DNA of 64,000 nt from Micromonospora sp. RP3T. GTDB taxonomy: Bacteria; Actinomycetota; Actinomycetes; Mycobacteriales; Micromonosporaceae. The DNA lies in the NCBI RefSeq assembly GCF_003027925.1, contig NZ_PYPS01000033.1, positions 27,878 through 91,877 of the forward strand, read 5' to 3'. Positions 33,034 through 41,961 of this stretch are shown piece by piece. How positions within the stretch are numbered: position 1 is the stretch's first letter; every line of letters begins with the position of its first letter. Position numbers and translations under genes: made by a program. The notes beneath the pieces were generated by a model, which was not told where the DNA came from, searched no databases, and was given only the letters and a program-made list of their open reading frames with translations.

Positions 33034-34137
33034 GTGAAGCTCCAGCGGCACGGCGCCATCGCCTGTCTCGCTCTTACCGCGGTTCTCGGTCTCAGCGCCT
33101 GCGGCTCGGACAACAACGAGCCGGCCGGTGCGTCCGCCTCGGGCTCCACCGCCGCCGTCGACTGCGGCAAGGGCACGCTGAACGCGCAGGGCTCCTCCGC
33201 GCAGAAGAACGCCATGGCCGAGTGGATCAAGGCGTACCAGCAGAAGTGCGCGGGCACCACGATCAACTACGAGCCGAGCGGCTCCGGCGCCGGCATCCAG
33301 GCGTTCATCGCCGGCACCGCCGACTTCGCCGGCTCCGACTCCGCGCTCAAGCCGGAGGAGCAGCCGCAGGCCGACGCCAAGTGCGCCGGTGGCCAGGCCC
33401 TCAACCTGCCGATGGTGATCGGCCCGGTCGCGGTCGTCTACAACGTCAGCGGCGCGGACAACCTCCAGTTCAGCCCGGCCACCCTGGCCAAGATCTTCGC
33501 CGGCAAGGTCACCAAGTGGGACGACCCGGCGATCAAGGCCGACAACCCGGACGCCAAGCTGCCGTCGGCCGCGATCCAGGCGGTGCACCGCTCCGACGAG
33601 TCGGGCACCACCGACAACTTCACCAAGTACCTCGCCAAGACCGCCGGATCCGACTGGACCTTCGAGAACTCGAAGGCGTGGAAGGCCCCGGGCGGCGTCG
33701 GCGCGGCCAAGTCCGACGGTGTGGCCAGCAAGGTCAAGAGCACCGACGGCACCATCAGCTACGTCGAGTGGTCGTACGCCGAGAACTCCGGCCTGAAGAT
33801 GGCCAAGGTCAAGAACGGCGCCGGTGAGTTCACCGAGCTGACCGCCGAGTCGGCCGGCAAGACCATCGCCGGGGCCACGTTCGAGGGCCAGGGCAACGAC
33901 CTCAAGATGTCGATCGACTACAACACCAAGGAGGCCGGGGCGTACCCGATCGTCCTGGCGACCTACGAGATCGTCTGCAGCAAGGGCCTCGCCGCCGACA
34001 AGCTCCCGCTGGTCAAGGGGCTGCTCGGCCACGCGGCCAGCGCGGAGGGCCAGCAGGAGCTGGTCGAGCTGGGCTACGCCCCGCTCCCCGACGAGGTCCG
34101 CACCAAGGTCGAGGCCGCGGTCAAGAGCCTCTCCTGA
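33034..34137 (+). CDS. pstS: Phosphate-binding lipoprotein PstS
   Basis: A 367-residue lipoprotein. The signal peptide ends in the lipobox LSAC with C23. The mature PstS domain has the phosphate-loop segments NAQGSSAQKNA near residue 49, GSGAGIQAFI near 82-91, and SDESGTTDNF near 188-197. It captures phosphate outside the membrane and feeds PstCA. GTG 33034 is the start. It heads a pstSCAB operon preceded by a PHO-box-like repeat. Confidence 0.96.
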   Translation: MKLQRHGAIACLALTAVLGLSACGSDNNEPAGASASGSTAAVDCGKGTLNAQGSSAQKNAMAEWIKAYQQKCAGTTINYEPSGSGAGIQAFIAGTADFAGSDSALKPEEQPQADAKCAGGQALNLPMVIGPVAVVYNVSGADNLQFSPATLAKIFAGKVTKWDDPAIKADNPDAKLPSAAIQAVHRSDESGTTDNFTKYLAKTAGSDWTFENSKAWKAPGGVGAAKSDGVASKVKSTDGTISYVEWSYAENSGLKMAKVKNGAGEFTELTAESAGKTIAGATFEGQGNDLKMSIDYNTKEAGAYPIVLATYEIVCSKGLAADKLPLVKGLLGHAASAEGQQELVELGYAPLPDEVRTKVEAAVKSLS

Positions 34138-34178
34138 CGCCCTGATCGACACCACCTCAACGCGAAACGAGCGAGCAG

Positions 34179-35264
34179 ATGGGTGACACCCCTCAGCGCT
34201 CGGCGCACGCCGGCACCGGCGGGACCCCCGTGGCCACGAGCCACGAGCGGCCCGCCGGTGCCTCGGCGCGTGTGGCCGAGCGCTCCGGCAACCCTGGCCG
34301 CCCCGACGGCGGCCTCGGCGGGGGCGGCGGCCTGCCCCGCGCCCGCGCCTTCGGCGCGGAACGGGCGTTCCGTGGCCTGACCCTGGCCGCCGGCAGCACC
34401 GTACTGATCGTCATCGCGGCCATCGCGATCTTCCTGATCGCCAAGGCCGTACCGGCGCTGCGGGCCAACACCGAGTCGTTCTGGACCTTCGAGGGCTGGT
34501 TCCCGAACGACAACCCGCCGAAGTTCGGCATCGGCGCGCTCGCCTTCGGCACCGTCCTCAGCTCGCTGCTGGCGCTGCTCGTGGCCGTGCCCGTCGCGCT
34601 GGGCATCGCCCTCTACCTGTCGCACTACGCCCCGCGCCGGCTCGGCAACAGCCTGGGCTTCCTGATCGACCTGCTGGCCGCCGTGCCGAGCGTGGTGTTC
34701 GGCCTCTGGGGCCGGGACTACTTCGCCGGCCCGGTCGCCGACCTCTCCGCCTGGCTGAACAAGTACTTCGGCTGGATCCCGATCTTCGGCGAGGGTCCGT
34801 ACGGCAGCTCGATCCTGCTCGGCTCCGTGGTGCTGGCGATCATGGTGCTGCCGATCGTCACCTCGCTCTCCCGCGAGGTCTTCCGGCAGACCCCGACCGC
34901 CAACGAGGAGGCCGCGCTCGCGCTCGGCGCCACCCGCTGGGAGATGATCCGCACCGCGGTCCTGCCGTACGGCCGGCCGGGTGTCATCGCCGCGGTGATG
35001 CTGGGCCTGGGCCGGGCGCTCGGCGAGACCATCGCGCTCGCGCTGACGCTCGGCTCGACGTACGCCATCTCGTTCAACATCCTCGAAGCCGGCGGCAACT
35101 CGATCGCCGCGAACATCGCCAACCGCTTCGGCGAGGCGAACGACACCGGCCGCGGCGCGCTGATCGCCTCCGGCCTGGTGCTGTTCGCGATCACGCTGAT
35201 CGTCAACATCACCGCGCGGGCGATCATCTACCGTCGCCGCGAGTTCACGGAGTCGGCTGCCTGA
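34179..35264 (+). CDS. pstC: Phosphate ABC transporter permease PstC
   Basis: A 361-residue permease. A Gly/Ala-rich N-terminal extension (residues 1-62) precedes six membrane segments. The EAA motif NEEAALALGATRWEMIRTAVLP is near residues 244-265, and ALGETIA follows near 286. The start is 41 bases after pstS; its stop overlaps the pstA start as TGATG. It pairs with PstA in the membrane. Confidence 0.95.
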   Translation: MGDTPQRSAHAGTGGTPVATSHERPAGASARVAERSGNPGRPDGGLGGGGGLPRARAFGAERAFRGLTLAAGSTVLIVIAAIAIFLIAKAVPALRANTESFWTFEGWFPNDNPPKFGIGALAFGTVLSSLLALLVAVPVALGIALYLSHYAPRRLGNSLGFLIDLLAAVPSVVFGLWGRDYFAGPVADLSAWLNKYFGWIPIFGEGPYGSSILLGSVVLAIMVLPIVTSLSREVFRQTPTANEEAALALGATRWEMIRTAVLPYGRPGVIAAVMLGLGRALGETIALALTLGSTYAISFNILEAGGNSIAANIANRFGEANDTGRGALIASGLVLFAITLIVNITARAIIYRRREFTESAA

Positions 35265-36352
35265 TGACCACCACACTCCCCACCCACCGCCCGCGCCCGC
35301 CGGCCCAGCCGGCCACGCTGCGGGCGAGGCGGCTTCCCGCGTACGCCGCGCCCGCCATCGCCGTCGCGGCGCTGCTGCTGTCGGCGGGCCTCGTCTACGG
35401 CGCCGGCATCGGCGGCCCGGTCCTGGTCGTGGTGGTCGGCGCGCTGCTCTACCTGGTCGGTCTCTTCGTCGCGGCGAACGCGGTGGAGGGTCGCCGGTCG
35501 GCCCGCGACCGGACCTGGAGCGCACTGATCCACTCCGCGTTCGTGCTGGCCGTGCTGCCGCTGGCGTCGGTGGTCTGGACGCTGGTGAGCAAGGGCTCCG
35601 AGCGGTTGGACGCGAACTTCTTCGGCACCTCGATGAACAACATCGGGGCGCGGGACGCCAACGGCGGCGCCTACCACGCGATCATCGGCACGCTGGAGCA
35701 GGTCGGCATCGCCGCGTTGATCACCGTGCCGCTCGGCGTGCTCTGCGCGATCTACATCGTCGAGTACGGCCGCGGCCGGTTCGCGTTCACCATCCGCTTC
35801 TTCGTGGACGTGATGACCGGCATCCCGTCGATCGTCACCGGCCTGTTCGTGCTGGCGTTCTGGGTGCTGATCGTCTCGCCGTGGTTCAACGACGGCCGGC
35901 CGGGCTTCTCCGGCTTCGCCGCCGCGCTGGCGTTGAGCGTGCTCATGCTGCCCACCGTGGTCCGCTCCACCGAGGAGATGCTCCGGCTGGTGCCGGCGCC
36001 GCTGCGCGAGGGCGCGTACGCGCTCGGCGTGCCGAAGTGGAAGACCATCCTGCGGGTCGTGCTGCCGACCGCGCTGCCCGGCATCGTCACCGGCATCATG
36101 CTCGCCATCGCGCGGGCCGCCGGCGAGACCGCGCCGGTGCTGCTCGTCGCCGGTGGCGGCGCGGCGATCAACTTCAACCCGTTCGAGAACAACCAGTCGT
36201 CGCTGGCCCTCTTCGTCTACCAGCAGGCCGGCGAGGCGTCGAAGTACTCGCCGGCGCGGGCGTGGACCGCGGCGTTGACCCTGGTCGCGCTGGTGCTCGT
36301 GCTGACCGTCGCGGCGAAGCTGCTGGCCCGTCGAAACCGGCTCGGCCGATGA
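35264..36352 (+). CDS. pstA: Phosphate ABC transporter permease PstA
   Basis: A 362-residue permease. Two membrane segments in the N-terminal 110 residues are followed by the canonical PstA core. A TGIPSIVTGLFV segment (about 186-197) and an EAA loop region REGAYALGVPKWKTILRVVLP (about 248-268) are visible. ATG 35264 overlaps the pstC stop by one base. The stop overlaps an in-frame ATG at 36349 of the pstB reading frame. Confidence 0.95.
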   Translation: MTTTLPTHRPRPPAQPATLRARRLPAYAAPAIAVAALLLSAGLVYGAGIGGPVLVVVVGALLYLVGLFVAANAVEGRRSARDRTWSALIHSAFVLAVLPLASVVWTLVSKGSERLDANFFGTSMNNIGARDANGGAYHAIIGTLEQVGIAALITVPLGVLCAIYIVEYGRGRFAFTIRFFVDVMTGIPSIVTGLFVLAFWVLIVSPWFNDGRPGFSGFAAALALSVLMLPTVVRSTEEMLRLVPAPLREGAYALGVPKWKTILRVVLPTALPGIVTGIMLAIARAAGETAPVLLVAGGGAAINFNPFENNQSSLALFVYQQAGEASKYSPARAWTAALTLVALVLVLTVAAKLLARRNRLGR

Positions 36353-36372
36353 ACCCCGGAGGTACCGCCACC

Positions 36373-37149
36373 ATGGCCAAGCGCGTCGAAGCCGCGAACG
36401 TCACCGCCTACTACGGCGGGTTCAAGGCGATCGAGAACATCAACCTCACCGTCGAACCGAAGACCGTGACCGCCCTGATCGGCCCGTCCGGCTGCGGCAA
36501 GTCGACGTTCCTGCGGTCGATCAACCGGATGCACGAGGTGCTGCCCGGCGCCCGGGTCGAGGGCAACCTGACCATCGACGGGCAGGACGTCTACGACCGT
36601 GACGTGGACGTCACCGCGGTCCGCCGGATGATCGGCATGGTCTTCCAGCGGCCGAACCCGTTCCCCACCATGAGCATCTTCGACAACGTGGTGGCCGGCC
36701 TGCGGCTCAACGGCGTGCGGCGCAAGTCGATCCTGGAGGAGGCGGCCGAGAAGGCGCTCCGCTCGGCCAACCTCTGGGACGAGGTGAAGGACCGGCTGGG
36801 CAAGCCCGGCGCCGGCCTCTCCGGCGGCCAGCAGCAGCGGCTCTGCATCGCCCGGACCATCGCGGTGGAGCCGCAGGTGGTGCTGATGGACGAGCCGTGC
36901 TCGGCGCTGGACCCGATCTCCACGCTGGCCATCGAGGACCTGATGTTCCAGCTCAAGGACAAGTTCACCATCATCATCGTCACGCACAACATGCAGCAGG
37001 CCGCGCGGGTGTCGGACCGCACCGCGTTCTTCTCGATCGAGAAGACCGGCGACCCGGGCCGGCTGATCGAGTACGACAACACGCAGAAGATCTTCAGCAA
37101 CCCCACCCAGAAGAAGACCGAGGACTACATCACCGGCCGCTTCGGCTGA
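36373..37149 (+). CDS. pstB: Phosphate ABC transporter ATP-binding protein PstB
   Basis: A 258-residue ATPase. Walker A GPSGCGKST is at about residues 36-44, the Q-loop is at VFQRPNPFP near 88-96, the signature LSGGQQQR is near 154-161, and Walker B VVLMDEPCSALDP is near 172-184. ATG 36373 gives the standard PstB length with CGGAGG upstream. ATG 36349 would overlap the pstA stop (ATGA) and add eight residues. It powers phosphate uptake and ends the operon. Confidence 0.95.
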   Translation: MAKRVEAANVTAYYGGFKAIENINLTVEPKTVTALIGPSGCGKSTFLRSINRMHEVLPGARVEGNLTIDGQDVYDRDVDVTAVRRMIGMVFQRPNPFPTMSIFDNVVAGLRLNGVRRKSILEEAAEKALRSANLWDEVKDRLGKPGAGLSGGQQQRLCIARTIAVEPQVVLMDEPCSALDPISTLAIEDLMFQLKDKFTIIIVTHNMQQAARVSDRTAFFSIEKTGDPGRLIEYDNTQKIFSNPTQKKTEDYITGRFG

Positions 37150-37206
37150 GGTGTAAGGCGGGGCCCCCGGTTAACGCATTCCGCATAGGAAGGGGCCCCG
37201 CTTAAC
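37150..37206. repeat. Micromonospora-type hairpin repeat, copy 5 (antisense orientation)
   Basis: GGCGGGGCCCCCGG and AAGGGGCCCCGC arms flank TTAACGCATTCCGCATAGG; borders are GGTGTAAG and CTTAAC. It begins on the base after the pstB stop. The convergent secreted-protein gene ends at 37219. Confidence 0.85.
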
Positions 37207-37218
37207 AACTCCGCTGGG

Positions 37219-38199
37219 TCAGAGCCCCGGGCTGAGCGCGCCGACCCACTCCTGGGTGGCGCCCGCGGTGTCGATGGTGCCGTCGCCGTTGAGCGCCACG
37301 TCGAACGTGATCGACCCGATCTTGCGGGAGCCGAAGCTGGGGATCGGCACTCCGTCGATCGTGATGTCCTTCGGGATGTCCAGGTAGATGTCCACGCCGG
37401 CCTGGTCGATCCGGTAGATCGTGCCGTTCTCCTTCGGGTACTGGTTGCCGTTGCGGGCGTCCTTCCGGTCGAAGGTCAGCCCGGCCGGCCACGGCGACGA
37501 GGTGAAGTCGTGCTGGATCGGGTCGATCCGCTGCCGGGTCACTCTGCCGTCCTGCCAGCAGAAGCGCCCCTTGAGCTGCGCATACGCCAGGCTGTCGATG
37601 ATCCTGCGGCTGTCGTTGTTGCCGAGCAGCGTGCCGTACGTGACCGCGCCGTACTCGTCGGTGACGGTGAAGTCGCGACACTGCTCACCGGCCGGCGGCG
37701 CGCAGGTCCACTGGTAGGGGTTGCCGGGGATGCCGATCGGGATGGTGGAGACCCGACTCACCGTGACGATCGCGCCCGGCTGGATGGTGGCCAGCGCGCC
37801 GCTGTGGCCGGTGCCGTCCTCCTTGACCACGCCCCCGCCGGTGCCCACCGACACCGTCTGCCAGTACGACCCGTAGGAGAAATTCACCGCGGTCCCCCAG
37901 CTACCGGGGTACCAGTTGTTCGCGGTGACGTAGAAGTTCAGGATCGAGCCGGGCCAGCGGGGGTCGGGCCGGTCCATCCGGATCAGGTAGCAGCCGGGGG
38001 CGTACGGGGAGTTCACGCCACCGAACTGCAGGCTGACCTGGGTTTGCGTACCGACAGTGAACTGCCGGGGGCCGCTCGCCTGGGCGGGGGCCGCGGCGGC
38101 CAGTCCGACCAGCAGCACGGCCAGCAGGGTGAGGAGAGCGGCTCGTAGGCCGCTCCGTGCTCGTCGCACGGCGCGGAACCGGGCCATGGGCATGCGCAT
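37219..38199 (-). CDS. Secreted protein of unknown function
   Basis: A 326-residue exported protein. A long basic signal peptide (RRARSGLRAALLTLL, then Ala-rich to about residue 42) is cleaved near APAQASG. The mature part is beta-rich with Trp, Tyr and Asn, and has cysteines near PGCYL, TCAPPAGEQCRD and FCWQDG that could form disulfides. No known domain is recognised. GGAAGG 8 bases before ATG 38199 supports the start. It is divergent from a LysR regulator that may control it. The last part is INGDGTIDTAGATQEWVGAL-like. Confidence 0.75.
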   Translation of the reverse strand: MRMPMARFRAVRRARSGLRAALLTLLAVLLVGLAAAAPAQASGPRQFTVGTQTQVSLQFGGVNSPYAPGCYLIRMDRPDPRWPGSILNFYVTANNWYPGSWGTAVNFSYGSYWQTVSVGTGGGVVKEDGTGHSGALATIQPGAIVTVSRVSTIPIGIPGNPYQWTCAPPAGEQCRDFTVTDEYGAVTYGTLLGNNDSRRIIDSLAYAQLKGRFCWQDGRVTRQRIDPIQHDFTSSPWPAGLTFDRKDARNGNQYPKENGTIYRIDQAGVDIYLDIPKDITIDGVPIPSFGSRKIGSITFDVALNGDGTIDTAGATQEWVGALSPGL

Positions 38200-38397
38200 T
38201 GTCGTGCCTTCCGGTGTGGAGTGGACTACCTGCGCCAAGAAAAGGGCATCGATCGCGGTGAACGGAAGTGACGAATACGCACCGCCGGCCGCGCTCCCAC
38301 TGCGTCCCGCGCAACACCGCACGTCGCCGGGCCCGGCCCCCCGGCCGCCGCCTCCGCACGACTTTCCGGGGCCCTGTCCGGCGGTGCCCGCGACGGG

Positions 38398-38403
38398 TAT
38401 AAC
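38398..38403 (+). promoter_or_regulatory. -10 element for a leaderless LysR transcript
   Basis: TATAAC lies 6 bases before the GTG at 38410, so transcription would start at or next to the start codon. The other 200 bases of the divergent gap show no clear operator. Confidence 0.55.
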
Positions 38404-38409
38404 AGCAGT

Positions 38410-39363
38410 GTGCAGTGGCCCGACCTTCAGGCATTCGCCGAGGTTTCCGAGGAACTCTCGTTCGGCCGTGCCGCCGAGCGACTGCACCTGTCCCCCTCGG
38501 CCGTGGTGCGCCGGATCCAGCGACTGGAGCGGGATCTGGGGCAGCGGCTGCTCGAACGCTCCACTGTGCACGTGGCACTCACCCCGGCCGGCGCGGCGCT
38601 GGCCGCCCGCCTGCCCGTCCTGACCGACCACTGGCAGCAGGTGATCCGGGACGTGCGCGACGCACCGGGGTCGACGCCGCGGCTACGGCTGGGCCTGATC
38701 GAGCTGTGCAGCCGGCGGATGGCCGAACACATCGCCGCCGGCATGCCGGAGCGCCAGCTCGACTGGCTCACCGACGACGCCGCCGAGTTGTCGGCCATGC
38801 TGCGGCGCGGCGACCTGGACATGGCACTGTTGGCGGCCTTCCCCGGGGAGCCGCTTGACGTTCCCGCGCCGCTGCACGCGGTCACCGTCGTCCACGAGCC
38901 GATCTGGATCATGATCGGCCGCACCCATCCGCTCGGCGACGCGGAACTGCTGGACATGACACAGTTGGCGGCGGAGAGCTGGGTGATCAGCCCGCGCAGC
39001 CAGTCGCCGTTCCAGTGGGAGGCCCGGATCCTCGCGAACTATCCACAGACGACGGTGGTGCCGACGACGTTCCTCGCGGGCCGGCAGTTGATCGATGCGG
39101 GGCGGGCGGTCGCCTTCGCCAGCGCGCTCGGCCACTCCCTGCCCCCGTACCGGGTGGTGCCGCTGCGTGGCCTCGCCGACTCCGCCGCGCGCCACGTCTA
39201 CCTGGCCTGGAACCCGACGTTGGCGGGTGGGCAGTTGCCCAACCGGGTGCTGGCCCTGGTGCGGGGCCTCTATCGGGCCCAGGCCCGCCGCTCGCCGGCG
39301 TACTGGGACTGGATCTGTCGGCATCCGACCTCGTTCCCGGGGATCGCCGACGGCACGGGCTAG
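38410..39363 (+). CDS. LysR-family transcriptional regulator
   Basis: A 317-residue LTTR. The N-terminal HTH (residues 2-62) has FGRAAERLHLSPSAVVRRIQ and the linker LLERSTVHVALTPAGAAL. The effector domain spans about 90-300. GTG 38410 is the start. It is divergent from the secreted-protein gene and overlaps the end of the TspO-like gene by 4 bases at its 3' side. The inducer is unknown. Confidence 0.92.
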   Translation: MQWPDLQAFAEVSEELSFGRAAERLHLSPSAVVRRIQRLERDLGQRLLERSTVHVALTPAGAALAARLPVLTDHWQQVIRDVRDAPGSTPRLRLGLIELCSRRMAEHIAAGMPERQLDWLTDDAAELSAMLRRGDLDMALLAAFPGEPLDVPAPLHAVTVVHEPIWIMIGRTHPLGDAELLDMTQLAAESWVISPRSQSPFQWEARILANYPQTTVVPTTFLAGRQLIDAGRAVAFASALGHSLPPYRVVPLRGLADSAARHVYLAWNPTLAGGQLPNRVLALVRGLYRAQARRSPAYWDWICRHPTSFPGIADGTG

Positions 39364-40151
39364 TGCTCCAGCCGCGGCTCCCCCACTGCACCGCGCCGCC
39401 GCAGCAGGGCCACCGCGCCCACGCCCAGAAGCCCGACGACCGCACTGACCGCCAACAGCGGGAGTCCCGCCATGACGGCGCTGACAGCGACGCCGGCCAG
39501 GGCCCATCCGGCGGTGAGGGTGTAGGGCAGTTGACCTCGGAGCAGGAAGGCGCCGACGCCTGCGGCCGTGGCCGCCGCCACCACGAACGCGCATTGCAGG
39601 GCCAACCCCGGGCCCCCGACGAACGCCGACTCCGGCAGCAGGGTGGCCGTGTTGACGCACACCGCCGCGGTCGACCAGCCGGCGTAGACGCCGAGCACCC
39701 CGCCAACCAGCGCCCGGCTCGTCCGCTCCCGGTGGTCGGTCGACATCAGGACCCGTCGGAGGCCCACCGCCAGCCCGGCGAGCATCGCCACGAAGATCGG
39801 CACGGTGAGCCAGGTCGCGGCGGAGGCGGCAGCGACCAGCCAGGCGACGAAACCGAGCTGGACCAGCGACAGCGGCACCTGCACCCGCCGGTACGGCGGC
39901 TCCGTCGCCCGGCTGAGGGGGAAGCCCCACACCGCCACGGCGAGACAGCCGAGCAGGATCACGCCCCAGACGGCGAAGAACGGCCCCGGCGGCACCAGGG
40001 GTGGGTCGTCAGCCTGGCTTCGGAAGCCGATCAGCGGCGGCGCGGCGACCTGGAGGAGCGCCGTGGCCAGCAGCAGCCAACGACCGAAAGATCCAACGGT
40101 ACGAGACGAGTGGTTCACGGAGAGTGGCATGACCAGTGTTCGTCGGACCAT
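39360..40151 (-). CDS. TspO/MBR-like membrane protein
   Basis: A 263-residue membrane protein with about seven hydrophobic segments. The segment PPGPFFAVWGVIL near residues 54-66 and YAGWSTAAVCVN near 157-168 resemble the tryptophan-rich sensory protein family, though it is longer than classical five-helix TspO. TspO proteins bind porphyrins or cholesterol-like ligands. ATG 40151 is used; ATG 40130 is possible. It follows the NUDIX gene on the same strand by 35 bases. Confidence 0.72.
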   Translation of the reverse strand: MVRRTLVMPLSVNHSSRTVGSFGRWLLLATALLQVAAPPLIGFRSQADDPPLVPPGPFFAVWGVILLGCLAVAVWGFPLSRATEPPYRRVQVPLSLVQLGFVAWLVAAASAATWLTVPIFVAMLAGLAVGLRRVLMSTDHRERTSRALVGGVLGVYAGWSTAAVCVNTATLLPESAFVGGPGLALQCAFVVAAATAAGVGAFLLRGQLPYTLTAGWALAGVAVSAVMAGLPLLAVSAVVGLLGVGAVALLRRRGAVGEPRLEH

Positions 40152-40186
40152 GCCGCAGTGGATTCACCCGGCGGCACCGCATCGCG

Positions 40187-41014
40187 TCAGCGCAGCAAGA
40201 AGCGCGGCTCGGCACCGTCCAGATCCGCGATCCGCGGCAGGATCGGCGTACCCGGGTCCCGTTCCGACGCCGCGCGGGCCACGCCGGCGAGGTCGCCGGC
40301 GGCGGCCACCTCGGCGAGCGTGACCATGGTCGGCGGCAGCATGGTCAGCTCGCCGGCCTCCGCCCGGGCCGACGCGTCCGCCGGCCGCAGCCACAGCGTG
40401 TGGTCGGCCTCGCCGGAGACGTCGCGGGTCCGCTGCCCCTCGGGCAGCAGGGCGACGAAGAAGTACGTGTCGAAGCGGCGCGGCTCGAACTCCGGGGTGA
40501 TCCACCTGGTCCACGGCAGCAGCAGGTCGGACCGGAGCGTGAGCCCACGCCGGGCCAGCAGTTCGGCGAAGCCGGTGCGCCGGCCCACCAGGTCCTGCCG
40601 GGCCGCCTCCCAGTCGTCGCCGCTCACGTCGCCGACCACCGTTGCCTCGTCCGGGCCGGCCAGCAGCACGCCCGCCTCCTCGAAGACCTCGCGGGCGGCG
40701 GCGCAGACCACCGCCTGCGCGTCCGCCGGGTCGAGTCGGAGCCGCTCACCCCAGGCGGCCGGCGTGGGCCCGGCCCAGCCGAGGTGCGCCTCCGAGTCGG
40801 AGCGGTCCACCCCGCCGCCGGGGAACGCGTACATCCCGCCGAACGTCATCGCCGCCACCCGCCGGATCAGGTAGACCTCGAAGTCGTCGCCGGCCGGGCG
40901 GAGCAGCAGCACTGTCGCGGCGACCCGGGGCACCGCGGGCACGCCACCCTCGGCGTGGAACCGGCGGGCGTGCTCCACCAGGGCGGGGGGTGCGGCGAAG
41001 CCGTCGATCATCAT
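40187..41014 (-). CDS. NUDIX hydrolase, NUDT7/NUDT19-like
   Basis: A 275-residue NUDIX protein. The Nudix box is split by an insertion: GGGVDRSD near residues 66-73, then AAREVFEEAGV near 107-117. This kind of insertion is known for CoA-type NUDIX hydrolases such as NUDT7 and NUDT19. It should cleave a nucleoside diphosphate-linked compound, perhaps CoA or an acyl-CoA. Start ATG 41014. It heads a two-gene unit with the TspO-like gene. Confidence 0.88.
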   Translation of the reverse strand: MMIDGFAAPPALVEHARRFHAEGGVPAVPRVAATVLLLRPAGDDFEVYLIRRVAAMTFGGMYAFPGGGVDRSDSEAHLGWAGPTPAAWGERLRLDPADAQAVVCAAAREVFEEAGVLLAGPDEATVVGDVSGDDWEAARQDLVGRRTGFAELLARRGLTLRSDLLLPWTRWITPEFEPRRFDTYFFVALLPEGQRTRDVSGEADHTLWLRPADASARAEAGELTMLPPTMVTLAEVAAAGDLAGVARAASERDPGTPILPRIADLDGAEPRFLLR

Positions 41015-41094
41015 GCGCCGAGCCTAGGCCCTGCCTCGCGGATCATGTTCGGACGCAGGCGCCCGCCCGGCCCGACCGATGACATCATGGGTCG

Positions 41095-41691
41095 ATGATC
41101 GAGGCCCTCGATGCCGTGATCGCCAAGGTCCTCGACTGGGCGCCCGGGGCCGACCAAGCCCTGATCGCCGCCGGGCCGACCGGAGCGAGACGTGTCTTCG
41201 ACCTCTACTACGGCAGGGCCACGGCGAACCTGGTCACGAGAGCCACCGGCCGGGAGCTGGGCGACGGCTGGTCGGCCGCCCTGCACATCGCCGCCTCGAT
41301 CGCGCCCGAGGAGTTCCTCGCCCGGATGCCGAGCCGCGTCGGCACCACGGAGATCGTGATCCTCGGCGACGTCAACGATCCCCGCGCTACGCACATCCTC
41401 TGCGAGCAGGCCCGGCACCAGGACTTCCTGCACCGCGTCAACGCCGTCAGGGCACTGGCCAAGCACACCGGCCCGGCGAGCCGGGCGGCGGTCGAGCAGG
41501 CCCTCGCCGATGAGGATCTCGTGGTCCGCAGTGCGGCGATCCGCTGTGTCGCCGACGCGGATCCCGGCCGGGGCAGGGCCTTGTACGAGGCATTCCTGGC
41601 AGAGCCTCGCCTCACCCCACTCCTGCGGCAGGAGGCGCGGAAGGCGTTGTCCCACCTGCGAGCAGGCCGTCCGGTACCGCCTCACCCGTGA
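41095..41691 (+). CDS. HEAT-repeat-like hypothetical protein
   Basis: A 198-residue, mostly helical protein. The second half has HEAT-like helical pairs, such as HRVNAVRALAKHTGPASRAA and LVVRSAAIRCVADADPGRGR. The first half includes RRVFDLYYGRATANLVTRAT. No enzyme motif is seen. It may bind protein or nucleic acid. Start ATG 41095 follows ATGGGTCG; it is divergent from the NUDIX gene and convergent with the small CxxC gene. Confidence 0.72.
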   Translation: MIEALDAVIAKVLDWAPGADQALIAAGPTGARRVFDLYYGRATANLVTRATGRELGDGWSAALHIAASIAPEEFLARMPSRVGTTEIVILGDVNDPRATHILCEQARHQDFLHRVNAVRALAKHTGPASRAAVEQALADEDLVVRSAAIRCVADADPGRGRALYEAFLAEPRLTPLLRQEARKALSHLRAGRPVPPHP

Positions 41692-41706
41692 CGATGGCGG
41701 TCGGCT

Positions 41707-41961
41707 TCAGCTCGACGGAGACGGCGAGGTCCTCGGCGACCCGCCCCGCCGCGTCCAGCCGAGGAACCGGGCCCGCAGGGTCAGCGGATCCTCGCCGACG
41801 AGCTGCCCGGCGGCTTCCGCCTGAAGTGCCGCCAGGTAGACCGCGAGTGCCAGCCGGTCGTCGCCGTACTCGGCCAGCAGCGTGCGGCGGGCGGCGTCGC
41901 AGGGCCACGACTGGTCGCAGGTGTCGCAGTGCCAGGCGGGACGCCGGGCGACGTGGCTCAT
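41707..41961 (-). CDS. Small CxxC...WPC protein A
   Basis: An 84-residue protein with HCDTCDQSWPCDAAR at residues 11-25, a CxxCx4WPC motif that could hold zinc. The rest is helical (YGDDRLALAVYLAALQAEAA). ATG 41961 overlaps the stop of the upstream partner B (ATGA). Both partners share the same cysteine motif and lie divergent from an XRE-DUF397 pair. Such small proteins are frequent beside XRE-DUF397 loci in this group, without a known role. Confidence 0.75.
   Translation of the reverse strand: MSHVARRPAWHCDTCDQSWPCDAARRTLLAEYGDDRLALAVYLAALQAEAAGQLVGEDPLTLRARFLGWTRRGGSPRTSPSPSS

Noticed and set aside
36361..36376. Kozak-like GCCACCATGG at pstB
   Set aside because: Coincidence; the bacterial ribosome site CGGAGG upstream explains initiation.
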